Shown here in pieces: positions 14,442-21,147 of a stretch of 50,498 bases of DNA; position 1 is the first letter of the stretch; each line of letters begins with the position of its first letter. Under the pieces are notes generated by a model that made no database searches, was not told the DNA's origin, and worked only from the letters and a program-made list of their open reading frames with translations. The translations under genes and the position numbers were made by a program. Source of the DNA: Deltaproteobacteria bacterium (GTDB lineage: Bacteria; Desulfobacterota; Binatia; UTPRO1). The stretch spans positions 1 to 50,498 of the forward strand of contig JADLHM010000030.1 in the NCBI GenBank assembly GCA_020848745.1, in the 5' to 3' direction.

Positions 14442-16039
14442 GCGCGCCCGCGCCGGCCCGCGGCAAGACGGGCGTCTCGATCAAACGGACCGAAGGTCCG
14501 GATCGGGGCGTCGAGGCGATCCGCGCCAAAGATCCCGTCACGATCGTGATCTTCGGCGCCTCGGGCGACCTCGCGAAACGGAAGCTCATCCCCGCCCTCT
14601 ACCACCTCCACGCCGGCGGCTACCTCCCGGAGCGCTACGCCGTCGTCGGCTTCTCGCGCACGCCGCTCAGCGACGACGCCTACCGCGAGCACATGCTGGC
14701 GGCCCTCCGCGAGCAGGTGACGGGCGAGACCATCGGCGCCGATCATCCGATCGCCCAGGCGCTCTACTACCAGCCGGGCGACGCGGACAACCCGCAGACG
14801 TTCCAGGAGCTCCGCGTCCGTCTCGAGAAGATCGAGAAGGAGCGCGGCCTTCCCGGGAACCGGCTCTTCTACCTCTCGGTTGCGCCGGAGTTCTTCCCGC
14901 TCATCCTCGAGAACCTCGCGGCGGCGGGCCTCATCCGCCAGAAGACCGACGCCGCCTGGTCGCGCGTCATCATCGAGAAACCGTTCGGCACCGACCTCAC
15001 GAGCGCGCGCGCGCTGAACGCCATCGTCGCCGCCACCCTCGACGAGAACCAGATCTACCGCATCGATCACTACCTCGGGAAAGAGACCGTCCAGAACATC
15101 TTGAGCTTCCGGTTCGGCAACTCGATCTTCGAGCCGCTCTTCAACCAGAAGTACGTCGACAACGTGCAGATCACGGTCGCCGAGGAGCTCGGCATGGAGG
15201 GCCGGCGCGGCGCCTACTACGACGGCGCCGGCACCATGCGGGACATGGTGCAGAACCACATCCTCCAGCTCTTCTGCCTGATCGCGATGGAGCCGCCGTC
15301 GGCGCTCGAGGCCCAGGCGATCCGCGACGAGAAGGTGAAGGTGCTGCGCGCGCTCGTGCCGATGACGCGCAAGGAGGTCGCCGCCAACACCGTCCGCGGC
15401 CAGTACGGCATGGGCGAGAAGAGCGGCCAGGTCGTGAAGGGCTATCGCCAGGAGGAAGGCGTCGACCCGCAGTCGTTCACCGAGACGTTCGTCGCCCTCA
15501 GGATGAAGGTCGACAACTGGCGCTGGGCCGGCGTGCCGTTCTTCCTGCGCTCGGGGAAGCGCCTCGCGAAGCGGGTCTCCGAGATCGCGGTCGAGTTCAA
15601 GCAGCCGCCGCTCCACCTCTTCCGCTATCTCGGCGAGGACGACGATACGATCGTCGCGCGCCCGATGTCGAACGTCATCGTGATGCGCATCCAGCCCGAT
15701 GAAGGCATCAGCCTCTCGATCGCCTGCAAGCAGCCCGGCATGCGTATCCAGCTGCAGGAAGTCGAGATGGATTTCTTCTACGGCGAGGCCTTTCACGAGC
15801 GCTCGCCGGAAGCCTACGAGCGGCTCTTGCTGGACGCCCTTCGCGGCGACGCGTCGCTCTTCACGCGATCCGACGAGGTCGAGTACTCGTGGCGCTTCAT
15901 CACCGCGATCCACGAGGCGTGGGCGAACCTGCCGCCTCCGACCTTCCCGAACTACTACCCCTTCAGCGACGGCCCGGACGAGGCGAACCGGCTGCTCGAA
16001 GGCACCCAGGCGCGCTGGCGGCCGCTCCGGGAGGCGTAG
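14438..16039 (+). CDS. zwf: Glucose-6-phosphate 1-dehydrogenase
   Basis: A 533-aa protein catalysing the first oxidative step of the pentose phosphate pathway (glucose-6-phosphate to 6-phosphogluconolactone, with NADP or NAD). An ATGA overlap with tal-pgi fixes the start and gives a ~30-residue non-conserved N-terminal extension. The nucleotide-binding motif FGASGDLAKRK lies at 39-49 and the active-site signature RIDHYLGKE starts at Arg208. Further family segments include EELGMEGRRGAYYDGAGTMRDMVQNH, VPFFLRSGKRLAKR and the C-terminal WRFITAIHEAWAN. Its neighbour supplies transaldolase and isomerase, and 6-phosphogluconate dehydrogenase is encoded at 27.4-28.4 kb. No 6-phosphogluconolactonase was found in the window. 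Confidence 0.97.
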   Translation: MSAPAPARGKTGVSIKRTEGPDRGVEAIRAKDPVTIVIFGASGDLAKRKLIPALYHLHAGGYLPERYAVVGFSRTPLSDDAYREHMLAALREQVTGETIGADHPIAQALYYQPGDADNPQTFQELRVRLEKIEKERGLPGNRLFYLSVAPEFFPLILENLAAAGLIRQKTDAAWSRVIIEKPFGTDLTSARALNAIVAATLDENQIYRIDHYLGKETVQNILSFRFGNSIFEPLFNQKYVDNVQITVAEELGMEGRRGAYYDGAGTMRDMVQNHILQLFCLIAMEPPSALEAQAIRDEKVKVLRALVPMTRKEVAANTVRGQYGMGEKSGQVVKGYRQEEGVDPQSFTETFVALRMKVDNWRWAGVPFFLRSGKRLAKRVSEIAVEFKQPPLHLFRYLGEDDDTIVARPMSNVIVMRIQPDEGISLSIACKQPGMRIQLQEVEMDFFYGEAFHERSPEAYERLLLDALRGDASLFTRSDEVEYSWRFITAIHEAWANLPPPTFPNYYPFSDGPDEANRLLEGTQARWRPLREA

Positions 16040-16242
16040 CAAGGCCCGACTCCCGGAGGCCGCGATCCGCGCGCAATCCCCTCGAAGCGATCGGAGCTGG
16101 CGATGGCCCGCTCGTCGAGCGCCGCGCGCACTCGATGTCCGAGATGTGCGTCGGCGTTCCGGGCGACGTTATCGCCGCGGGCGCGTGGTCAGACCGATTC
16201 GCGAGCGTGCGAGGCCAGCCCATCGGCGCAGGCCGCGAAGCA

Positions 16243-16635
16243 TCACGACGTGCGCTGTCGGCTCCGCTGGCGGAGCCAGATCGCGAGCGCTTCAGCCGAT
16301 AGCTCGCCGCGTGCGACCCGGAGCGTCACCTCGGTCAGCTCCGCGGACGAAAAGTCCGGCTCCACGTCGTTGATGACCAGGAACACGATGCCCGCATGCG
16401 CTCCGACTCGCTTGTTGCCGTCGACGAAGGGGTGGTTCATCACCAACGCGTGCATCAGCGCCGCCGCTTTGGTGACGACGTCGGGATACAGGTCCTCGCC
16501 CCCGAACGTCTCCTGTGAGCGCGCAACCGCCGCCTTGAGCGCTCCCCGATCACGAAGCCCGGAGGCACCGCCGAAGGCACGGAGCTGGCGCCGGTGGAGA
16601 TCGAGAACCTGGTCGATGGAGAGGTACTCGATCAC
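16243..16635 (-). CDS. doc: Doc-type (Fic fold) toxin of a toxin-antitoxin pair
   Basis: A 130-aa all-helical protein starting at GTG, whose first bases overlap the antitoxin stop (GTGA). The Fic/Doc signature reads HPFVDGNKR, with His68 and the Lys75-Arg76 pair. This resembles Doc, with Lys before Arg, rather than AMP-transferring Fic (GNGR). Doc inactivates EF-Tu by phosphorylation and blocks translation. Family landmarks GLRDRGALKAAVARSQETFGG and YPDVVTKAAALMHALVMN are intact, so it appears functional. The partner upstream is an AbrB/MazE-type antitoxin rather than a classical Phd. Confidence 0.93.
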   Translation of the reverse strand: MIEYLSIDQVLDLHRRQLRAFGGASGLRDRGALKAAVARSQETFGGEDLYPDVVTKAAALMHALVMNHPFVDGNKRVGAHAGIVFLVINDVEPDFSSAELTEVTLRVARGELSAEALAIWLRQRSRQRTS

Positions 16636-16877
16636 TTCGCCAGTTCGCGAAAGCTCTCCGTGTAGCGGTCGATGACGGCATCAGCGACTTTGCCGAATAG
16701 ACGACCGACCTTGCCGTCCTCGAAATAGCGCACCCCGGCGCGGATCGTGACCGCGCCCGTCTGCGGGTGGACGCTCACGTCGACCTCGTCGCCTTTCGCG
16801 AGGTTGAGTTCCCGAACGACCTCCGCGGGCAACGTCACGGCAAGGGAGCTCCCGGCCTGAACCAGTTTTCTCTTCAT
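16632..16877 (-). CDS. AbrB/MazE-type antitoxin partner of Doc
   Basis: An 81-aa protein from the ATG at 16877 (MKRKLVQAG...). A GTG at 16898 would add seven residues, but it lies within the likely promoter. Residues 1-45 form the swapped-hairpin AbrB/SpoVT DNA-binding domain (SSLAVTLPAEVVRELNLAKGDEVDVSV). Residues ~50-81 (YFEDGKVGRLFGKVADAVIDRYTESFRELAK) are a charged tail probably binding the toxin. The stop overlaps the toxin start by 4 bp. Antitoxin-first order and the AT-rich palindromic upstream site suggest autorepression. Confidence 0.88.
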   Translation of the reverse strand: MKRKLVQAGSSLAVTLPAEVVRELNLAKGDEVDVSVHPQTGAVTIRAGVRYFEDGKVGRLFGKVADAVIDRYTESFRELAK

Positions 16878-16912
16878 GTCAGTACTAAATATGTACACAT
16901 GGGACCCGTCAA
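16877..16912 (-). promoter_or_regulatory. Candidate promoter/operator of the AbrB-Doc pair
   Basis: On the minus strand TTGACG (16912-16907) is followed after 17 bp by TTTAGT (16889-16884), a plausible sigma70 pair. GTAC-N7-GTAC lies between spacer and -10, in an AT-rich patch unusual for this window. Transcription would begin next to the ATG at 16877, so the mRNA may be nearly leaderless. This is inferred from sequence only. Confidence 0.45.
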
Positions 16913-16984
16913 GCCCTGAGCGCCTCGAAGCGCGTCCGGGCGGCGACGAGGTCGTCGAGCTCGAAGATCTCGCCGCCGCTGTGA

Positions 16985-17016
16985 CAAACGGCAGTACAGC
17001 TCCGACCGTTTGACAA
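16985..17016 (-). repeat. 32-bp dispersed repeat, copy 1
   Basis: Read on the minus strand this matches 28 of 32 positions of 26776-26807, sharing TTGTCA, GTCGGA and CTGTACTGCCG. In this copy CAAACGG and CCGTTTG also form a 7-bp inverted repeat. Just beyond it on the minus strand is a short open stretch ending FELDDLVAARTRFEALRA, which looks like the C-terminal end of a lost protein. I do not recognise the repeat family. Confidence 0.55.
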
Positions 17017-17075
17017 TGGGGGTTGGACGAAGCCGCTTCGCGGCAGCCCCAGAATCCGCTTCTAAGCCCTTCAAC

Positions 17076-17621
17076 TCACGGACACGGAGGTACGGGCGGA
17101 ACGGCTATGGGATCGGCGCTGACGCGCTTGTAGCTGTACTTGCAGGTCGCGACCTCGGGACCATTGTCCTCGTCGATGATCTGGACGATCGACAGCATCT
17201 TGACGGAGCCTTTATCCGTCCCGGGCTTCACCTTAAAACTCGCGCGCACAACCTCTCCCTCGTCCGAGGAGGGGCACGAGAGCAGTCCGGCCTCGGCCTG
17301 CTTGTTCAGCATGGCCTGGTTGGCGCCATCCGGGACGAGGAAGCCGTTGTAGACGAAGTCGCCGTTCGGACTGATCGGAGTGTCGATGTGCACCGCGAGC
17401 AGAAAAGGATCGTCGGGGTCCTGATAGATGACCATGAAGCTGTCCGGGTTCCCCGACTTGAACTTGCCGGAAGAGAAACTGAAGCCCTGGCACGTCCACT
17501 TCCCCTCGTAGAGCCCCTGCACCTCGATCAGCTGAGCCTCGGCCGTTCGTGTCGCCGGCGGTGCGAAGGAGAGGGAGAGAAGACCGCACGCGATTGTCAC
17601 AACAACTCTCGATGTCTGCAT
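17076..17621 (-). CDS. Exported protein of unknown function, predicted regulon member
   Basis: A 181-aa product. The ATG at 17621 follows a strong AAGGAGG and opens a signal peptide (MQTSRVVVTIACGLLSLSFA...AEAQ). The mature part (~150 residues) has YEGKWTCQGFSFSSGKF, FMVIYQDPDDPFLLAVHIDTP, GDFVYNGFLVPDG and a C-terminal ATCKYSYKRVS, with three or four Cys and an apparent beta-sheet pattern. It is not a family I recognise. A composite operator (17756-17794) followed 19 bp later by TATCTC (17736-17731) lies upstream. This matches the arrangement before the genes starting at 18085 and 25129, so the three are probably co-regulated. The predicted leader is about 100 nt. Confidence 0.8.
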   Translation of the reverse strand: MQTSRVVVTIACGLLSLSFAPPATRTAEAQLIEVQGLYEGKWTCQGFSFSSGKFKSGNPDSFMVIYQDPDDPFLLAVHIDTPISPNGDFVYNGFLVPDGANQAMLNKQAEAGLLSCPSSDEGEVVRASFKVKPGTDKGSVKMLSIVQIIDEDNGPEVATCKYSYKRVSADPIAVPPVPPCP

Positions 17622-17755
17622 TGCTGCCCTCCTTGATAGCGGAGGCCGTGCGTCTGGCCGGCCTTTCCGCTGGTAGTTCGTGGCCACAATTCGGATTCGA
17701 ATCGTGAGTCACTGGTGTCCATCGCGAGCGGAGATAACCCGGCCGGCAGCGTGGG

Positions 17756-17794
17756 TCCTGGCGAAACTCAGGGTTTTCTCAGGAGAAACCGAGG
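17756..17794 (-). promoter_or_regulatory. Operator array O1, four half-sites with 11-bp period
   Basis: On the plus strand TCCTGG (17756), CTCAGG (17767), CTCAGG (17778) and CCGAGG (17789) repeat exactly every 11 bp, one helical turn. Toward the minus-strand gene at 17621 there are 19 bp and then TATCTC as a -10 candidate. The layout is the same at 18121 and 25179. A direct-repeat-binding winged-helix regulator is the likely ligand. Confidence 0.7.
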
Positions 17795-17875
17795 GATCGA
17801 GGCCACACGTCCACGAGGTTCTCCTCGCCCCGGACCTGTCCAGTTCGAGACTCGGCGCGATGCGGGCCGCGCCCA

Positions 17876-18085
17876 TCACGGACGGCGCGTGGCCGCGAGC
17901 ACATCGGCGACGAACGCCAGCAGCGCGGCGCGCGACGAGAAGAACGCCGATCGTCCCGACGCGAGATGCTCGACGCGCCCCTCGAAGCGGAGTCCCGGTC
18001 GCGACACCGGCGCGAAATGCACGACGAACGCGCGGTCGGACGGCAGCGTGCGCCGGCCGTCGTCGGGCGGAGGGTCGAGGCTCAT
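17876..18085 (-). CDS. Small conserved protein (69 aa), divergent from the regulator
   Basis: The ATG at 18085 gives 69 residues: a variable acidic/basic start, then FVVHFAP, RFEGRVEHLASGRSAFFSS and LLAFVADVL. This pattern (hydrophobic strand, GRVEH..SGR, then a helix with LLAF) is familiar from small uncharacterised proteins in related genomes; no function is known. The gene is divergent from the ATPase regulator at 18151. Operator O2 (18121-18148) fills the gap, with TACGTT (18101-18096) at the -10 position, so the transcript would be almost leaderless. A longer upstream reading is possible but would run through the operator. Confidence 0.7.
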   Translation of the reverse strand: MSLDPPPDDGRRTLPSDRAFVVHFAPVSRPGLRFEGRVEHLASGRSAFFSSRAALLAFVADVLAATRRP

Positions 18086-18120
18086 GGCGTCCGGGAACGT
18101 ATCGCCGGTTGCCGGGAGAG

Positions 18121-18148
18121 TCCTGGCGATACTAGGGAGGTTCCGAGG
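18121..18148. promoter_or_regulatory. Operator array O2, three half-sites abutting the regulator start
   Basis: TCCTGG (18121), CTAGGG (18132) and CCGAGG (18143) keep the 11-bp period of O1 and O3 with one half-site fewer. The array ends 2 bp before the ATG of the regulator, covering its ribosome-binding region. On the other side it is 19 bp from TACGTT before the 69-aa gene. Binding could activate the small gene and repress the regulator. Confidence 0.7.
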
Positions 18149-18150
18149 AG

Positions 18151-21141
18151 ATGGTGACGAGCCGCGAAACACCCGCCGTACGCATCGATTCCCGCACCGG
18201 CTGGGCCTGGTGCGGCGACCGCCGCCTGGACCTGGCGCCGAAAGCGTTCGCGGTTCTCCGTCACCTCGTCGAGCGCCCGTTGCACCTGGTGACGAAGGAC
18301 GACCTCTTCGCCGCCGGTTGGAGCGACGCGATCGTCGGCGAAGCGACGCTCACGAGCTGCATCCGCGACCTCCGCAAAGCGCTCGGCGACTCGTCGCGCG
18401 CCCCGCGCTACATCGAAACGGTTCATCGGCGCGGCTTCCGCTTCATCGGCCCGGTCGCGACGGCGGATACCCACGACCGGGTGGCGGTCGCGGAGGCGAC
18501 GACGGCTCCGCTCGGCGTCCTCCCGATCGCCCCGCCGACGTTGGTCGGTCGCGACGGCGATCTGGCGCAGCTCCGTGCCGAGTACGCGACCGCGACCGCC
18601 GGCCGGCGCCGACTCGTTTTCGTGACCGGCGAGGCGGGGATCGGCAAGACCGCGCTCGTCGAGGCATTCCTCGAGCAGATCGCGACGGGCCACCCGGTCC
18701 GCATCGGTCGCGGGCAGTGCCTCGAGCACTACGGCGCGAGCGAGCCCTACCTTCCCATCCTGGAAGCGCTCGGCCGCATGGGCCGCGAGCCGGGACGCGA
18801 AGCGCTGCTGCGCGTCCTCACGCGCTACGCGCCGACGTGGCTCGCGCAGCTCCCCGCGCTCCTCGGCGACGACGAGCTTGCATCCGTCCAGCGGCGTACC
18901 CAAGGGACGACCCGCGAGCGCATGCTCCGCGAGCTGATCGAGGCGTGCGACGCGCTCGGCGCCGAGACGCCGTTCGTCCTCCTCCTCGAGGACCTCCATT
19001 GGAGCGACGTCGAGACGATCGACCTGGTGACCATGCTCGCCCGACGCCGCGACCCGACGCGCCTCTTGATCCTCGCGACCTATCGTGCCGCCGAGATCGC
19101 TGCCGAGTCGCACCGACTCGAGTTCGCCGTGGAGGATCTGCGCGTCCACGGCGCCTGCCACCAGATCACGCTCGATTTCCTCGACGCGGCCGCAGTCGGC
19201 GAGTACCTCGATCGTCGCTTTCCGAGTGCCGCGTTCCCGTCCGAGCTCACCGCGGTGCTGCACGCGAACACGGGCGGGAACCCGCTGTTTCTCGTGAACG
19301 TCGTCGACGAGCTCGCGGCGCAACGCCATATTGACACGACCGGCGGTCGCGCGACGCTCACGATCCCGGTGGCGCGCGTCGCGGCGGAGGTTCCGCGCAC
19401 GCTCCGCCAGATGGTCGAGCGGCAGATCGATCGGCTGTCGTTGCGCGAGCAGACGGTGCTCGCGGTGGCGAGCGTCGCCGGAGCGGAGTTCTCGGCCGCG
19501 ATCGCGACCGCGGACGGCATCGACGCCGGCGACGCCGAACGATGCTGCGAGGACCTGGCGCGGCGGGGATGCTTCCTGCGCGCGGCCGGAGCAGCCGAGT
19601 GGCCCGACGGCACCGTGGCGGGCCGCTACGCCTTCATCCATGCGCTCTATCGCGACGTGCTCGCCGGGCGCATTCCCGCAGGCCATCGCGTCGGCTTGCA
19701 CCTGCGGGTCGGCGACCGACTCGAGCGCGCGCACGGCGCGTCCGCGCCCGATATTGCCGGCGAGCTCGCCATGCACTTCGCGCACGGTCGCGACTTCGAC
19801 CGCGCGGTCCGCTATCGCCGCACGGCGGCCGAGACGGCGCTCCGCCACCACGGCTATCGCGAGGCCGTCCATCACGCGCGCCAGGCGCTGCAACTGCTCG
19901 GCGCCTTGCCGGCATCGGCTGCACGCGCGCACGACGAGATGCGCATCCAGACCTTGCTCGGCGCCGCCGTGATCGCGACCAGCGGCTGGGCCGCGCCGGA
20001 GGTGGCCGAAGCCTACGAGCGCGCGCGCACGCTCGCGGCGGCGACCGGCGTCACGCCCGAGCTCTTTCCCATCCTGCTCGGTCTCTGCGCCTTCTACTTG
20101 ATGCGCGGCGAGCTCGCGGTGGCCGACGAGATGGCGGGACGGCTCCTCGGGCTCGCCGAGGCCACGAGCGACCCCGCGGCCTCGCTCGGCGCCCACAACA
20201 CCGCGGGCATGGTCGCGATGTATCGCGGCGACTACGCCGGGGCCATACGCCACCTCGAGCGCTCGAAGGTGATCTACGATGCCGAGCGGCACGCGCCGAA
20301 CCGGGCAAGCGGATTCACCATCGACCACGATCCCGGCGTGTCGTGCGCGGCGCACGAGGCACTGGCGCTCCTGGTGCTCGGACAGACGGATCGCGCGACG
20401 GTGCGCATGCGCGAGTGTCTCGCCGGCGCCGACACGCTCGACCATCCGCTCAGCGTCGCGATGGCGTACAACTTCGCGGCGATCTTCTACCAGCTCCTGC
20501 GCGATCCCACCGTCGTCCAGGAGCTCGAGGACGTCCGGCTCGCGTACTCGCAGAAGCACGACTTCGAGCTCTTCCTGATGCTGGGAGAGATCTATCGCGG
20601 TTGGCTGGTGGCCGAAGGTGGACGCGGCGACGAGGGCGTCGAGCGCATCCAACACGGACTCGCCGTGTATCAGGCGATCGGCGCGGAGCTCGGACGGCCG
20701 ACGTTCCTCGGCATCCTCGCCGACGTCTGCAATCGTCTCGGGCGTCACGAGGAGGCGCGCGCCGCGGTCGCGACCGCCTTCGAGCTCGCGGAGCGAAGCG
20801 GGTTGCACTACTGGGACGCCGAGCTCCACCGCTTGTCGGGTAGGATCACGCTCGCCGAGGCGGGCGCCGGAGGCGACGCCGGCGCCCGGAAGGCGGAGCG
20901 CTCCTTCCATGAGGCACTCGCGATCGCCCATCGTCAGGAGGCCCGCTTCCTCGAGCTGCGCGCCGCGATCGACCTCGCGCGTCTCTGGCGCGACCGCGGG
21001 AAGCAACGCGAAGCTCGGACGCTCCTCTCCGAGCGCCTCGCGCCGCTCGCCGCGAGCCGTGACGTCCCGGACCTCCGCGACGCGCGCACCCTGCTCGAGG
21101 AGCTGGGGACGCGCCGGTCGCGGAAATCCGACGTCAGCTGA
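18151..21141 (+). CDS. Winged-helix / AAA-ATPase / TPR transcriptional regulator
   Basis: A 996-aa cytoplasmic regulator. Residues ~10-100 are an OmpR/CadC-type winged helix (LDLAPKAFAVLRHLVERP, TSCIRDLRKALGD, YIETVHRRGFRFIG). Residues ~130-480 are an AAA/STAND-like ATPase with Walker A GEAGIGKTAL (Lys166) and Walker B LLLEDLHW (Glu280-Asp281). The C-terminal ~450 residues are helical TPR-like repeats (AVRYRRTAAETALRHHGYREAVHHARQALQLL, then many similar pairs), probably the sensor. This is the architecture of signal-dependent ATPases such as MalT-like or SARP-related proteins, but with the DNA-binding domain at the N-terminus. Operator O2 lies against its start codon, and O1 and O3 precede flanking genes, so it is the natural candidate binder. 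Its 3' end overlaps the convergent gene by 8 bp. Confidence 0.93.
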   Translation: MVTSRETPAVRIDSRTGWAWCGDRRLDLAPKAFAVLRHLVERPLHLVTKDDLFAAGWSDAIVGEATLTSCIRDLRKALGDSSRAPRYIETVHRRGFRFIGPVATADTHDRVAVAEATTAPLGVLPIAPPTLVGRDGDLAQLRAEYATATAGRRRLVFVTGEAGIGKTALVEAFLEQIATGHPVRIGRGQCLEHYGASEPYLPILEALGRMGREPGREALLRVLTRYAPTWLAQLPALLGDDELASVQRRTQGTTRERMLRELIEACDALGAETPFVLLLEDLHWSDVETIDLVTMLARRRDPTRLLILATYRAAEIAAESHRLEFAVEDLRVHGACHQITLDFLDAAAVGEYLDRRFPSAAFPSELTAVLHANTGGNPLFLVNVVDELAAQRHIDTTGGRATLTIPVARVAAEVPRTLRQMVERQIDRLSLREQTVLAVASVAGAEFSAAIATADGIDAGDAERCCEDLARRGCFLRAAGAAEWPDGTVAGRYAFIHALYRDVLAGRIPAGHRVGLHLRVGDRLERAHGASAPDIAGELAMHFAHGRDFDRAVRYRRTAAETALRHHGYREAVHHARQALQLLGALPASAARAHDEMRIQTLLGAAVIATSGWAAPEVAEAYERARTLAAATGVTPELFPILLGLCAFYLMRGELAVADEMAGRLLGLAEATSDPAASLGAHNTAGMVAMYRGDYAGAIRHLERSKVIYDAERHAPNRASGFTIDHDPGVSCAAHEALALLVLGQTDRATVRMRECLAGADTLDHPLSVAMAYNFAAIFYQLLRDPTVVQELEDVRLAYSQKHDFELFLMLGEIYRGWLVAEGGRGDEGVERIQHGLAVYQAIGAELGRPTFLGILADVCNRLGRHEEARAAVATAFELAERSGLHYWDAELHRLSGRITLAEAGAGGDAGARKAERSFHEALAIAHRQEARFLELRAAIDLARLWRDRGKQREARTLLSERLAPLAASRDVPDLRDARTLLEELGTRRSRKSDVS

Positions 21142-21147
21142 CGTCGG
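21128..21147. other. 20-bp perfect palindrome containing both convergent stop codons
   Basis: The sequence CCGACGTCAGCTGACGTCGG equals its own reverse complement. The TGA of the regulator (21139-21141) and the TGA of the opposing gene (21134-21136) sit symmetrically inside it, and both proteins end in Asp-Val-Ser. It may fold in both transcripts as a U-less bidirectional stop structure, or be a protein-binding site. Confidence 0.75.

Noticed and set aside
17010-17015. TTGACA as a plus-strand -35 box
   Set aside because: No matching -10 at proper spacing and no plus-strand gene begins downstream.
16874-17074. 66-codon frame upstream of the AbrB antitoxin
   Set aside because: No ribosome site; Arg-rich; runs through the promoter and the 32-bp repeat.
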